Positions 25,301-33,291 of a stretch of 33,715 bases of DNA are shown here, piece after piece. The stretch's first letter is position 1, and every line of letters starts with the position of its first letter. Origin of the DNA: Chlorogloeopsis fritschii PCC 6912. Its GTDB lineage: Bacteria > Cyanobacteriota > Cyanobacteriia > Cyanobacteriales > Nostocaceae. The position numbers were made by a program, and so were the translations under genes. The notes under the pieces were generated by a model that was not told the origin of the DNA, did not search any database, and was given only the letters and a program-made list of their open reading frames with translations. Location of the stretch: positions 1 to 33,715 of the forward strand of contig NZ_AJLN01000055.1 of the NCBI RefSeq assembly GCF_000317285.1. The letters run 5' to 3'.

Positions 25301-26083
25301 TTAATTTTGAGATTCAATTTCATTAATAAAATCAAACACTAAATTGGTAAATCTTTCCACAAACCAGATGCTCCACTCGTGGTAAACTCCATCCACAATT
25401 ATCAGTTGAGAACCTTTAATTAGTTGTGAAAATTCTTGTGCAGCTTTTAATGGGGTTGTGAGGTCATTTGCTCCCCATAAAAGTAGACAGGGGGATTGAA
25501 TTTGCGGCAAAAGTGTTTTTAAATCTTTTTCTAACGAGAGCATTAAAGCTTTGATAGTATTTTGACTTCTAAACAATAAATTGTAGGAAAAAGCTTGAAA
25601 AATCTGTAGAACTTGGGGAAATTTCATTTGCGGAGTTTGAGCAGTCATTTCTATAGCCCTTTGAGCTAGTACCAAGGGTACAGGCTCGACAGGAATACCT
25701 GTGCTATCTACTAATATTAGACTTTTGACTAGATTTAGCTTTAATGCTGCTAATGTCGCAGCTATGCCACCTCCTAGTGAATGCCCAATCACATGAACTT
25801 TTCTAATATTTAATTCTTGCAAAAATTCAATTAAAATTTGAGCATAATTTTGATAATTCCAATCCTCAACAGAACCACTTGACTTACCAAATCCTGGTAA
25901 ATAAGGTGCTATTAAATGATGGCGATCGCATAAACTATTTAAAACTTCTTGATAAGGATCGATACCGACAGCCCAGCCATGTATGAAAAGTATTGGGGTA
26001 GAATTATTAGCTATTCCTCCCTCTAAATAAAAGATACTTTGCTCCTGAACGTGAACTTGTTTTTCTGTGAATTTATAACTCAC
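25301..26083 (-). CDS. alpha/beta-fold hydrolase
   Basis: A 260-residue cytosolic enzyme of the alpha/beta hydrolase superfamily. FIHGWAVG (33-40) gives the oxyanion region, GHSLGG holds nucleophile S102, LLWGANDLTTP gives D207, and VYHEWSIWF gives H235, completing the triad. It lacks a signal peptide. The residue after the nucleophile elbow and the cap segment (about 130-185) do not identify a substrate, so esterase, lipase-like or C-C hydrolase activities are all possible. It is 39 nt upstream of the Uma2 gene on the same strand, and about 220 nt from the SDR gene, from which it is separated by a terminator. No clear pathway link is seen. Confidence 0.88.
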   Translation of the reverse strand: MSYKFTEKQVHVQEQSIFYLEGGIANNSTPILFIHGWAVGIDPYQEVLNSLCDRHHLIAPYLPGFGKSSGSVEDWNYQNYAQILIEFLQELNIRKVHVIGHSLGGGIAATLAALKLNLVKSLILVDSTGIPVEPVPLVLAQRAIEMTAQTPQMKFPQVLQIFQAFSYNLLFRSQNTIKALMLSLEKDLKTLLPQIQSPCLLLWGANDLTTPLKAAQEFSQLIKGSQLIIVDGVYHEWSIWFVERFTNLVFDFINEIESQN

Positions 26084-26251
26084 TTAATTACCCTTTTGCA
26101 ACTTAAAAATTTTAGTAATTGTTAATAGATATGACTTAATGCCTTTATCCTTCTTTAGTTAGAGTAATGTTAGCTTTGTCACTATTGCAAAGACCCTCAG
26201 ATGGATATATCCACTTACCAAAGTAGTAATTTATTTGGTGACACTAAAAAA

Positions 26252-26282
26252 CGCGCACCTTGCTGTAACAGTTCGATGCGCG
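26252..26282 (-). terminator. Rho-independent terminator of the SDR gene
   Basis: On the minus strand CGCGCA (from 26282) pairs with TGCGCG (ending 26252), and the stem is followed directly by TTTTTTAG. It lies 25 nt after the SDR stop and before the alpha/beta hydrolase gene. No ORF is present in 26084-26306. Confidence 0.75.
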
Positions 26283-26306
26283 ATCGCTTCAACAAATATT
26301 ACTAAT

Positions 26307-27227
26307 CTAAAAACTCCAAGAGCGTGCCTGCTCGCTAAAATCACCTTCTATCTTGTCGTAACCTTGAATTGGTTCATAAAGATTATCCGGCGCGGTTTCT
26401 GATTTTGGTTCATTTGTGCGCTGCCCACTAAAAGCAGTACGCACCATATAAGCATCAACCGCACTTGGCGAAATTCGTTGCGCCGCAAGGATTGCCTTGC
26501 CAGCATCACCAACAACAACATCGCGTTTTGGACGTTCAGCAGCTTCAACAATAGCTTTAGCAACCAAGCTAGGTTGGTAAACTGGCGGTACTCCCATCGG
26601 CTTGACTCCCAATTTGGTACGCGCCTTATTAAACAAGGGTGTATTGATAGAAGCTGGCATGATATTCGTAACGCTAATAGGTAGCTTCTCATGCATCAAC
26701 TCAACGCGCAGAGATTCTAAAAAGCCATCTACACCGTGTTTTGATGCAGCGTAGGCACTTTGCAATGGTAGACTGCGCCTTGCCTCTATCGACGTCACAT
26801 GAATCAACGCCCCACGCCCTTCCCGCTTGAGATGGGGTAACGCTGCCATCGCACCATACACCTGCCCCATCAAATTAACATCTATAACGCGCTTAAATTC
26901 CTCTGGTGTTGTCACCTCAAAAGCAGCATATAGTTCCACAGCGGCATTATGTACCCAAGTATCGAGACGCCCGTATTGCTCGACAGCTCGATCTGCGATC
27001 GCTTTGACTTGCTCAAATACCGTTACATCAGCGACTACGGCAGTAGCTTCACCACCCATTTTCTGGATTTCTTCCACTAAAGACTCTAATCCTGGCTGGC
27101 TGCGGGCGGCAACTACCACCTTTGCGCCTCGATTCGCAAACTGCAAAGCTGCATTTCGCCCAATACCACTAGAAGCCCCAACTACGGCGACAACTTGCTG
27201 ATTGATTGGCTTAAGCTGTATTTGCAT
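26307..27227 (-). CDS. classical short-chain dehydrogenase/reductase
   Basis: A 306-residue SDR. The cofactor motif GASSGIG is at 17-23, NAAV at 94-97, and the catalytic set is S146 (HVTSIEA), Y159 and K163 (YAASK). AARSQPGLE after the second strand has an Arg typical of NADP(H) preference. The length exceeds the usual 250 because of a C-terminal extension (about 245-306, AYMVRTAFSGQRTNEP and following), seen in a bacterial SDR subgroup of unknown substrate. Two AGGAG copies precede the ATG (at about 3 and 8 nt). It is a single-gene unit with its own terminator. Unlike the SDR at 7703-8671, all catalytic residues are present. Confidence 0.9.
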   Translation of the reverse strand: MQIQLKPINQQVVAVVGASSGIGRNAALQFANRGAKVVVAARSQPGLESLVEEIQKMGGEATAVVADVTVFEQVKAIADRAVEQYGRLDTWVHNAAVELYAAFEVTTPEEFKRVIDVNLMGQVYGAMAALPHLKREGRGALIHVTSIEARRSLPLQSAYAASKHGVDGFLESLRVELMHEKLPISVTNIMPASINTPLFNKARTKLGVKPMGVPPVYQPSLVAKAIVEAAERPKRDVVVGDAGKAILAAQRISPSAVDAYMVRTAFSGQRTNEPKSETAPDNLYEPIQGYDKIEGDFSEQARSWSF

Positions 27228-27335
27228 TACTCCTGCTCCTGCAAAATTACTCCTACCAATCCAATAAGTCAGAGCAAAGGCGGTGGTTCATCAGTCGCAG
27301 GGTTAATCAATACAATTGTTCTTCTACTACCTGTT

Positions 27336-27379
27336 ATCTGGGAACTAGGGATCGGTGATTGGGGATTGGGAATTGGGCA
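27336..27379. repeat. short GGGATTG-type tandem words
   Basis: A 44-nt stretch made of variants of GGGAT(C/T)GGNGATT, GGGATTGG and GGAATTGGG. Degenerate heptamer-like arrays of this kind are frequent between cyanobacterial genes. It lies 45 nt before the preferred start of the L,D-transpeptidase. An upstream ATG inside it (27355) is therefore unlikely to be the true start. Confidence 0.6.
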
Positions 27380-27423
27380 AGCTTAAAATTTATCAGACAC
27401 ATACATTTTATGATGCTAAAACT

Positions 27424-28119
27424 ATGACCAAATTTTTTCCTGGAATTAATTGGAATAGGAAAAAAATACTAACAATTTTATTATTGTCCATAAGTGGCTG
27501 TGTATTTTACTTACTTCTGGTTAAATTAAAGTTGATGTTTCCACTAACAGAACTTCCGGAAGTATTGTGTTTTAAAGGTTGTTCAGCAAGACAAAAGCTT
27601 CATACACCTCCAGCAGGAAATCAGTTGCTAAATTATGACAAACCGATTGAAAAGTTAGCTGGAGCAACATACGATAAACAAAAATTTTCTCTTTTAATTG
27701 AAAAATCTAAACATAGGTTGACACTTTACTACGATCTAAAACCGCTGAAATCTTACGCAGTCGTTTTTGGAAGTAACCCCAAGGGTGATAAATACAGAGA
27801 GGGTGACAAAAAAACTCCAGAGGGTATTCTGCACATCCGTAATTTATACTCTCACCCTCAATGGTCAAAATTTCTATGGCTTGACTATCCCAATCCCGAC
27901 TCTTGGAGAAAGCATTTTCAGGCAAAGTTAACAGGCAAACTTGCTTGGCATATTCCTATTGGTGGTGAGATTGGTATTCATGGTGTTCCCCAAGGAGCAG
28001 ATGAAATCGTTGATCAGCGCACAAATTGGACTTTGGGTTGCCCTTCCCTAAAGAACAAAGATGTGGATGAATTGTATCAGTGGGTGCAGGTAGGTACGGT
28101 TGTTGAGATTGTTCCCTAA
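27424..28119 (+). CDS. L,D-transpeptidase (YkuD family)
   Basis: The preferred start is ATG 27424 (231 residues), which puts a TM/signal anchor at about 14-33 (KILTILLLSISGCVFYLLLV). The in-frame ATG at 27355 lies in low-complexity repeats. The catalytic YkuD domain occupies about 85-231: FSLLIEKSKHRLTLYYD opens it, TPEGILHIRN follows, and the active site is IGIHGVPQ (H186) with TLGCPSL (C206). The Arg that commonly follows the Cys (GCxR) is absent here, as in a YafK-like subset. Such enzymes act in the periplasm to cross-link peptidoglycan 3-3 or to attach proteins. The gene stands alone and is followed by a hairpin at 28132-28156. Confidence 0.87.
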   Translation: MTKFFPGINWNRKKILTILLLSISGCVFYLLLVKLKLMFPLTELPEVLCFKGCSARQKLHTPPAGNQLLNYDKPIEKLAGATYDKQKFSLLIEKSKHRLTLYYDLKPLKSYAVVFGSNPKGDKYREGDKKTPEGILHIRNLYSHPQWSKFLWLDYPNPDSWRKHFQAKLTGKLAWHIPIGGEIGIHGVPQGADEIVDQRTNWTLGCPSLKNKDVDELYQWVQVGTVVEIVP

Positions 28120-28131
28120 GTTTGCGTGACT

Positions 28132-28156
28132 CGTTCCTTGCCAGAGGCAAGGAATG
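28132..28156. terminator. hairpin after the L,D-transpeptidase gene
   Basis: CGTTCCTTGCC (28132-28142) pairs with GGCAAGGAATG (28146-28156) with one G-T wobble and a 3-nt loop. It begins 13 nt after the stop. The words resemble those of the palindrome at 28212-28237, so it may be another copy of the same repeat family. A short T-run follows at about 28161. Confidence 0.6.
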
Positions 28157-28211
28157 CAGGTTTTTGAGCCTCCGCCTCCCAGATTTACCAGAGGTAGAAC
28201 CTCTAAAATTG

Positions 28212-28237
28212 CGTTCCCAGGCTCCAGCCTGGGAACG
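28212..28237. repeat. perfect 12-bp palindrome
   Basis: CGTTCCCAGGCT (28212-28223), a CC loop, then the exact reverse complement at 28226-28237. This 'cgttcccaggctccagcctg' type element is a familiar dispersed palindrome in cyanobacterial genomes. It directly precedes the tandem array. Confidence 0.8.
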
Positions 28238-28251
28238 AGAGTACGAAGCTT

Positions 28252-28461
28252 AAAGACTCGGTGACGAAGTTCAAACACTCGGCGACGAAGCTCAAAGACT
28301 CGTTGACGAAGTTCAAAGACTCGATGACGAAGCTCAAAGACTCGTTGACGAAGCTCAAAGACTCGACGATGAAGCTCAAAGACTCGTTGACGAAGTTCAA
28401 AGACTCGACGATGAAGCTCAAAGACTCGACGATGAAGCTCAAAGACTCAATGACGAGGTTC
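28252..28461. repeat. ten contiguous 21-bp tandem repeats, open on both strands
   Basis: Ten units of exactly 21 bp, consensus AAAGACTCG followed by TTGACGAAG and then CTC, with changes mainly at two or three positions per unit. A degraded eleventh unit follows. There are no spacers. Because 21 bp is seven codons, both strands stay open: plus 28261-28464 would read heptads such as KDSLTKL, and minus 28203-28475 would read ESLSFVN. Neither has a convincing Shine-Dalgarno or a non-repeat domain, so I annotate a repeat and not a gene. Contiguity and lack of spacers rule out a CRISPR array. Confidence 0.9.
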
Positions 28462-28475
28462 TGATACTCGCGCAC

Positions 28476-28852
28476 GAGTTTTCATACCTATCCCCGCAAT
28501 ACTTTTTGCAGCAAATCCTTTACCTGTTCCCAAGTCATACCAATTTGAAAAATGATTGCGACAGATGGAAATCTGGAACGCTGATTCAATAAATGTTTCA
28601 AAATCCAAAATGGTATCACCTCAACCATCGCCACTGCCACCAGCGATGATTTGTTAAAAGGTGAACAGCGTATTCTCCCAGTTTTTTGCGTGAAGATATC
28701 ACCAGCATCAAGGTGCTGTCATCCATTAGCGATCGCAAGCTGTTATAAAAGTTGTTATCAAATATGTAACTCGCTCTTGCTGCGAACTCACCTGAGATGA
28801 ATAAAACTTGGGTTGTAGGATATGAATAAAGCTATTTTGCCTGGTAAAGCTT
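28476..28852. other. intergenic gap before the toxin-antitoxin pair
   Basis: About 375 nt without a recognisable gene. A minus-strand frame is open for some 50 codons around 28480-28630 (reading DFETFIESAFQ and onward), but it matches nothing that I know and lacks a start signal. It may be gene debris. The promoter for the 28853 gene should lie near its right end. Confidence 0.35.
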
Positions 28853-29122
28853 ATGAACACGCAACTGGTAGAAGCTCTAGCGCAAATTATCCAGTCTCTA
28901 TCTCAAGAGGAAAGAGCACTTTTAGAAGAAAAACTCAAAAAATTAGATGGGCGAGCAGCCTTTGAAAGGCTAATCGAGTTGGGGGACAAAATCAACGCTC
29001 GTCGTGGCGGTAAACCATTTGATCCACCGCTAGAAGACTATATCCGACAAACCAGAGAGGAACGCAACGAACAGCATGATGAACTGATACGTAATTGCTT
29101 TCCAAAGTCTGAGGTGAAATGA
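28853..29122 (+). CDS. antitoxin-like small protein of a PIN toxin pair
   Basis: An 89-residue acidic and basic helical protein (LVEALAQIIQSLSQEERALL at the start, PPLEDYIRQTREERNEQHDEL near the end). Its stop overlaps the start of the PIN-domain gene by 4 nt (ATGA), the usual arrangement of type II antitoxin and toxin. The N-terminal LSQEER pattern resembles the short DUF2281-like antitoxins of cyanobacteria. No clear ribbon-helix-helix or AbrB fold is evident, so the DNA-binding part is uncertain. By analogy it should neutralise the PIN nuclease and repress the shared promoter. Confidence 0.75.
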   Translation: MNTQLVEALAQIIQSLSQEERALLEEKLKKLDGRAAFERLIELGDKINARRGGKPFDPPLEDYIRQTREERNEQHDELIRNCFPKSEVK

Positions 29123-29547
29123 CAATAGATACAGTTTGTGTTGATGCAAACTTAGTTGTGCTTTTGTTATCTAAAAGTACGTTAGCGTTGCGGGTTAGGG
29201 AATTGTGGAATCAGTGGTTAGATCTGAACTATACAATAGTGGCACCAACGTTAATTTACTTTGAACTCAGCAATGCCTTACATCGCTCTGTTATTGCAGG
29301 ACAAATCTTACCAGAAGAAGCAGATCAAACTTTGGTAGAGGCAATGAATTTGAATATTAGGCTCTATGGTGATGCAGAGTTACACCAACAAGCCCTTATT
29401 TTAGCGAGAAATCTCAGACTACCCGCTACTTACGATGCCCATTATCTCGCCCTTGCTCAAAGATTAGAATGCCAGTTTTGGACGGCAGATAGGCGGCTGG
29501 TTAACTCTGTGCAAGCAACATTACAGTGGGTAAACTTGGCATCATAA
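29119..29547 (+). CDS. vapC: VapC-like PIN domain toxin
   Basis: A 142-residue PIN-domain protein. The acidic metal-binding residues are in place: D9 (VCVDANLVV), E49 (LIYFELSNAL), D106 (ATYDAHYLAL) and D124 (FWTADRRLV). PIN toxins of the VapC type are Mg-dependent ribonucleases that cut tRNA or rRNA and stop growth. It overlaps the upstream antitoxin-like gene by 4 nt, and there is no other gene in the unit. The pair lies next to a repeat-rich block, a common setting for mobile toxin-antitoxin modules. RNA target unknown. Confidence 0.88.
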   Translation: MTIDTVCVDANLVVLLLSKSTLALRVRELWNQWLDLNYTIVAPTLIYFELSNALHRSVIAGQILPEEADQTLVEAMNLNIRLYGDAELHQQALILARNLRLPATYDAHYLALAQRLECQFWTADRRLVNSVQATLQWVNLAS

Positions 29548-29579
29548 AACTATTTTTGATGTTGCACGTGTCATTTTCA

Positions 29580-29996
29580 TCAATGTTCTTTTCCTGCATA
29601 GATCCACAATGCTTCGGTTTTTCCCGCTCGCTCAAATCCACACTTTTGATAAAAGTCGATCGCCTGTTTGTCTGCAACTAGAATTTGTTGGTGAAAATCT
29701 TGATAGCGAGACATTAAAATTGTCATAATTTGTCTGCCTATACCTCGCTTTTGGTACTCTGGCAAAACTAATAAATGAGGATAGTAAACGACTAAAAAAC
29801 CATCAGAAATAGCGTTTCCAAGTCCGACTAATTTATTCTTATCCCATGCCGAAACTAAAGAGTGGGAATTTGTTAGGGCGTTGTAGAGTTGCTCCGGCTT
29901 GTCGGCTGAAGACCAGTGATTTGCCTTGTACAATGTCAGGATGCTGTGCAAATCAATATCACGGCTTTCTTTATAGGTGATTTTTGTTAGCTCCAT
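29580..29996 (-). CDS. GNAT family N-acetyltransferase
   Basis: A 138-residue single-domain acetyltransferase. LVGLGNAISDGFLVVYYPHL gives the central strands, VLPEYQKRGIGRQIM holds the acetyl-CoA pyrophosphate loop (QKRGIG), and DFYQKCGFERAG is the typical C-terminal motif. The family transfers acetyl from acetyl-CoA to amines. The substrate is not predictable. It begins 9 nt after the stop of the aminotransferase gene on the same strand, so the two are likely an operon. Confidence 0.92.
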   Translation of the reverse strand: MELTKITYKESRDIDLHSILTLYKANHWSSADKPEQLYNALTNSHSLVSAWDKNKLVGLGNAISDGFLVVYYPHLLVLPEYQKRGIGRQIMTILMSRYQDFHQQILVADKQAIDFYQKCGFERAGKTEALWIYAGKEH

Positions 29997-30005
29997 ATTT
30001 TCTAT

Positions 30006-31214
30006 TTACCTTTGTAGAAGTTGCGCGATCGCTCTCCCTAAATACTCATACTCCTCAATCGTGTTGTAAATCTGCGCTGAAATCCTCACTAGTAATTTTG
30101 GTGTTTCCTGCCAAGGAACTATTTGCACCTGGATATTAAACCTATCAAATAATTCATCGCGTACAGAGATAAAATTCCGGTTTTCCAAGGCAGCAGGCAT
30201 CGGTATAACCGCCATTGAGCCGATCGTATCATCAGGGCAGGGTGGCAATACTTCCAACGCTTCACAAAGTAGCTTTCTCGCTTCCAACACGAGTTGATGG
30301 TTGCGCTGCCTCAATTCATCCCAACCACCCGGTAGCAGCGCTCCCAGAAATGCGATCGCTTCTGGTACGCACATATATGCTGTGGGATCGTCTGTTCCCA
30401 TCCAATCAAATTCCAATTGAAAGCAACTTTTATCGGTACGCGGTGAGTTAGCACCGTGGCTGATTGTCAATGGACGAATTTCTGACTGTTTATCCCGCCG
30501 CACATACAAAAATGCTGCTCCCTTTGGCGCACACAGCCATTTATGGCAATTCCCCGTGTAATAAGTCGCATTAATTTCTCGCAAGTTTAGAGCTAACATT
30601 CCGGGTGCATGAGCGCCATCTATAAGCGTATCTACACCCCGCTCCTGCAATTCTTGTACCAGTTGCTGTAGGGGAAAAATTAACCCAGTTTGACTCGTCA
30701 CATGATCCAACAGTGCCAGCCGTGTTTTTGATGAAACTCGCTCTAGAATTGCCTCGAAAATCTGTTGTGACGACTCAAGCGGGAAAGGAACTTTGGCAAC
30801 AACCACCCGCGCCCCCGTGCGACTGGCAATAAAATCTAGAGCATTGCGGCAAGCGTTGTACTCGTGGTTAGTAGTGAGTATTTCGTCTTCGGGATGGAAG
30901 ACAAGAGAACGCAACACCGAATTTACACCAGTAGTTGCATTCGGAACAAACACTAAATCTTCAGCATCAGCACCCACAAATGTCGCTAATTTACTTCTGG
31001 CTTCATCTATCAGCGGTTCCCATTCCCTAGTAAAAAATCGTAGTGGTTCTTGTTCTAATTGCGATCGCAACCGTTCTTGAACTGCTAACACTGCTTTTGG
31101 ACAAGCCCCAAAAGAACCATGATTGAGAAACGTGACTTTTTGGTCAAGCAACCACAAATCTCTAAAGTGTGAAGGCTTAAGGCTGAAGCATGAAACTTTT
31201 TCTTTATCCTTCAT
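30006..31214 (-). CDS. class V aminotransferase, isopenicillin-N-epimerase-like
   Basis: A 402-residue PLP enzyme of fold type I. FLNHGSFGACPKAV (29-42) is the characteristic opening of the isopenicillin N epimerase/cysteine desulfurase-like group, VPNATTGVNSVLRS (90-103) binds the PLP phosphate, DGAHAPG (199-205) holds the PLP-nitrogen Asp and stacking His, and CHKWLCAPKG supplies Schiff-base K225. AAAGG lies 7 nt before the ATG. Members include epimerases, C-S lyases and desulfurases, and the real reaction here cannot be told. No beta-lactam genes are nearby, so the epimerase name is only a family label. It is co-transcribed with the GNAT gene, and the tRNA gene lies 25 nt upstream. Confidence 0.9.
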   Translation of the reverse strand: MKDKEKVSCFSLKPSHFRDLWLLDQKVTFLNHGSFGACPKAVLAVQERLRSQLEQEPLRFFTREWEPLIDEARSKLATFVGADAEDLVFVPNATTGVNSVLRSLVFHPEDEILTTNHEYNACRNALDFIASRTGARVVVAKVPFPLESSQQIFEAILERVSSKTRLALLDHVTSQTGLIFPLQQLVQELQERGVDTLIDGAHAPGMLALNLREINATYYTGNCHKWLCAPKGAAFLYVRRDKQSEIRPLTISHGANSPRTDKSCFQLEFDWMGTDDPTAYMCVPEAIAFLGALLPGGWDELRQRNHQLVLEARKLLCEALEVLPPCPDDTIGSMAVIPMPAALENRNFISVRDELFDRFNIQVQIVPWQETPKLLVRISAQIYNTIEEYEYLGRAIAQLLQR

Positions 31215-31239
31215 CCTTTGACCTTTATCTTTTGTTTAA

Positions 31240-31311
31240 CTCCCCAGGCAGGATTCGAACCTGCGACCAATCGGTTAACAGCCGACCGCTCTACCACTGA
31301 GCTACTGAGGA
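31240..31311 (-). tRNA. tRNA-Asn (GTT)
   Basis: A full 72-nt cloverleaf on the minus strand. The acceptor stem pairs TCCTCAG with CTGGGGA, with discriminator G and no encoded CCA. The D arm has AGCTCAGTGGTAGAGC, the anticodon loop is CTGTTAA (anticodon GTT), and the T arm is GCAGGTTCGAATCCTGC. Confidence 0.96.
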
Positions 31312-31478
31312 ACGCCGCGATTTCTTATATTAGTGCCAAAAAAAATAAATAGCAAGTACTTTAAAAAAAATTTTGGAAAAATGTTTGAATAGCAGTTTAA
31401 CTCTATGATTCGCAGTGCTGATTAGCTCTGAACCTAGCTCAAGAGTTCTTTAGAATTAAATAGTATGTCTGAACCTAC

Positions 31479-32027
31479 TCATAATCCCATTCTCAGTTCA
31501 GCCAGACGTTGCCGAGCCTTGGCATCGATAGAATTAGCTAAAAATCTACCGTTAGATTTTTTGCGTGGTTGATACTTTTGCCGCGCTCGACAAACAGTAG
31601 CTTGTACCTCATAACACAGCTGTTGTGCTGACATCCATTCAGCGCCGTACCCCTGTACTACTAATTGTTGTGCGCGATCTGATGTTGCAACAATCATACG
31701 AGCAGACAAAGCTTGAGCCAGCGAAGAACGAACAGATGCACAGACTTTTTCTATATATGTGTCTGCTGTCTGCCCGAAATCAGTATAATGAACAGATAGA
31801 AGCTCAGTGATAGTTTCTTTATTGCTACAGGAGTTTTGATATTGGGCATCAAAGATAATTTGCGTATTGTAGCCCACAAAAGCACTGTAACCGATCAAAG
31901 TTTCCACCAGTTCCCAACGTGCTGCTTCTAATCCAGCAGTGTCACGAGTCTTTTTAAGGCAAGACCAAGCACCAATTATGTTGTAGCCGTCTACAAGCAA
32001 AACGGCTGTAGATGAGGAACGAGGCAT
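31479..32027 (-). CDS. NYN-domain (YacP-like) ribonuclease-type protein
   Basis: A 182-residue protein. The N-terminal LLVDGYNIIGAW (D13 and N16) is the hallmark of the NYN/YacP family, a PIN-like nuclease fold. IIFDAQY and DTYIEKV supply further acidic residues, and VATSDRAQQLVVQGYGAEW is the conserved C-terminal block. Bacillus YacP (Rae1) cleaves mRNA at the ribosome, and the cyanobacterial/plastid homologues are not assigned a target. The basic C-terminal tail (RARQKYQPRKKSNGR) suits RNA binding. It is a single-gene unit between the tRNA and the ABC ATPase gene. Confidence 0.88.
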   Translation of the reverse strand: MPRSSSTAVLLVDGYNIIGAWSCLKKTRDTAGLEAARWELVETLIGYSAFVGYNTQIIFDAQYQNSCSNKETITELLSVHYTDFGQTADTYIEKVCASVRSSLAQALSARMIVATSDRAQQLVVQGYGAEWMSAQQLCYEVQATVCRARQKYQPRKKSNGRFLANSIDAKARQRLAELRMGL

Positions 32028-32159
32028 GGTTTTGAATCACAATTTTCTAAAGTTAACAAAATTCATTCATAACTTTTATAGTAATTCAACCATCCCTTGT
32101 AACACTATGTTACATAAGCAAAAAAGTGCTCGCTCTACAAATAGTTGCTCAAAAAAGGG

Positions 32160-32240
32160 GCTAGGGAAGAAGACGCGGAGGCAGGGAGACAGGGAGACAA
32201 GGGGACAAGAGAGCAGGGGGCAGGGGGCAGAGGGAAGTAT
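32160..32240. repeat. purine-rich low-complexity intergenic stretch
   Basis: A G/A-rich run composed of CAGGGAGA, CAAGGGGACA and GCAGGGGGCA-type words, within the 295-nt gap 32028-32322. Such arrays are common between cyanobacterial genes. The small plus-strand frame through it is not credible as a gene. CCCCTAG repeats occur at about 32304-32317. Confidence 0.65.
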
Positions 32241-32322
32241 TGAAGAAGAATACAGAATTCAGAATATTCTGCCTTCTGACTTCTATTTAGATAAACCACT
32301 AACCCCTAGCCCCTAGTCCCTT

Positions 32323-33000
32323 CTACGAACTTTCTTTATCCAACTGCATCAATCGTTGTTTGAGACGTTGAGCTTCTCCTTTATCTATCAATGAGCCTCT
32401 CTCTAATAAAAAAGCACCGTCACAGTAATCTAACTCGTCAAGACGATGTGTGACCCAAAGAGCGGTGATACCTCGACTTTTGACTAACTTGCGGACACCG
32501 GCCACCAATTCTAACTGGCTATCTGGATCGAGTAATGCAGTCGGCTCATCTAGTAGTAAAACTGCACAGTGACGAGCTAAGGCACCAGCGATCGCTATCC
32601 GCTGTTTTTGTCCTCCGCTCAAGGCGTATATAGGGCGTCGTTGCAATCCCAGTAAATTTACTGCTGCTAAAGCTTCCTCAACTCTAGCTCTCACAGCAGC
32701 TGGTGGTAATTTTTCTTCCACCAGCCCAAAAGCCACATCACCACCAACGGTAGGCATCACCAGTTGATGATCGGGATTTTGGAAAACAAAACCAACGGGA
32801 TGCAAAATTCCTATTTCGCCAGATTGAGGAGCCAATAGCCCTGCCAGCAGCCTGAGCAATGTTGATTTCCCACTGCCATTTGTACCCAAAAGCATCCAGA
32901 ATTCTCCTTTAGGTACTTCTAAAGAACAAGCTTTGATCGCTTTTTCACCTGATGGCCAACTGAAGTTTAAATCTTGTACCTTGATGCCCGGTTCCGCCAT
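32323..33000 (-). CDS. ECF-type (CbiO/EcfA-like) ABC transporter ATPase
   Basis: A 225-residue ATPase with Walker A GTNGSGKST (39-47), Q-loop VFQNPDHQLV (72-81), signature LSGGQ (127-131), Walker B VLLLDEPTALLD (147-158) and switch His in WVTHRLDEL. The Q-loop sequence FQNPDHQ is typical of energy-coupling-factor A subunits for vitamin or metal uptake. No T (transmembrane) or S (substrate) component is in the window, so the substrate is unknown. Cyanobacteria and plastids keep such ATPase genes apart from their partners. It begins 18 nt after the stop of the 90-residue gene, forming an operon. Confidence 0.92.
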   Translation of the reverse strand: MAEPGIKVQDLNFSWPSGEKAIKACSLEVPKGEFWMLLGTNGSGKSTLLRLLAGLLAPQSGEIGILHPVGFVFQNPDHQLVMPTVGGDVAFGLVEEKLPPAAVRARVEEALAAVNLLGLQRRPIYALSGGQKQRIAIAGALARHCAVLLLDEPTALLDPDSQLELVAGVRKLVKSRGITALWVTHRLDELDYCDGAFLLERGSLIDKGEAQRLKQRLMQLDKESS

Positions 33001-33018
33001 TTCTACACCACCAGCACC

Positions 33019-33291
33019 TTACTCAGAGGCTAGGGCAAAGAAACCAGGTGGTCTTCCACTACCAGTGGCTACACCATCCCTCTGTGAAACCTGCACCCCT
33101 GAAATTTCACTGGCACGGACAGCGATTTTTTTCTCTGTCTTGCCCTCACACTTGAGTTCCACAATCTCTGGCTTGCCAGAACTCATCGCCGCCAGAATTA
33201 GCTGATAAACAGCTTCAGCATCCTCTGTTGTCTTACGCTGCACAGAGATTGGGAAAGGGGTGTTCTTTACGGTTAAATCAATGGTAAACAT
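33019..33291 (-). CDS. small hypothetical protein upstream of the ABC ATPase
   Basis: A 90-residue soluble protein with beta-alpha-beta-like features (MFTIDLTVKNTPFPISVQRK; DAEAVYQLILAAMSSGKPE; IVELKCEGKTEKKIAVRASE) and a Gly-rich C-terminus (GVATGSGRPPGFFAL). The pattern ELKCEGKTEKKIAV looks like a small domain presenting a charged loop. I cannot name a family, though coding character is clear and the 18-nt spacing to the ATPase gene suggests co-transcription and perhaps a joint role. Confidence 0.7.
   Translation of the reverse strand: MFTIDLTVKNTPFPISVQRKTTEDAEAVYQLILAAMSSGKPEIVELKCEGKTEKKIAVRASEISGVQVSQRDGVATGSGRPPGFFALASE

Noticed and set aside
28252-28461. Possible CRISPR array
   Set aside because: The units are 21 bp and directly contiguous, with no unique spacers, and no cas genes are near. 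It is a plain tandem repeat.
28203-28475. Overlapping repeat-encoded proteins on both strands (90 and 67 residues)
   Set aside because: Both frames are open only because the unit is 21 bp. There is no Shine-Dalgarno and no unique domain, and the two exclude each other.
28480-28740. Possible decayed minus-strand gene
   Set aside because: About 50 open codons without a start, a family match or clear coding pattern; not enough to annotate.
32026-32316. Plus-strand ORF of 96 codons
   Set aside because: It runs through purine-rich low-complexity DNA (RRQGDRETRGQES-like), has no Shine-Dalgarno and resembles no protein.
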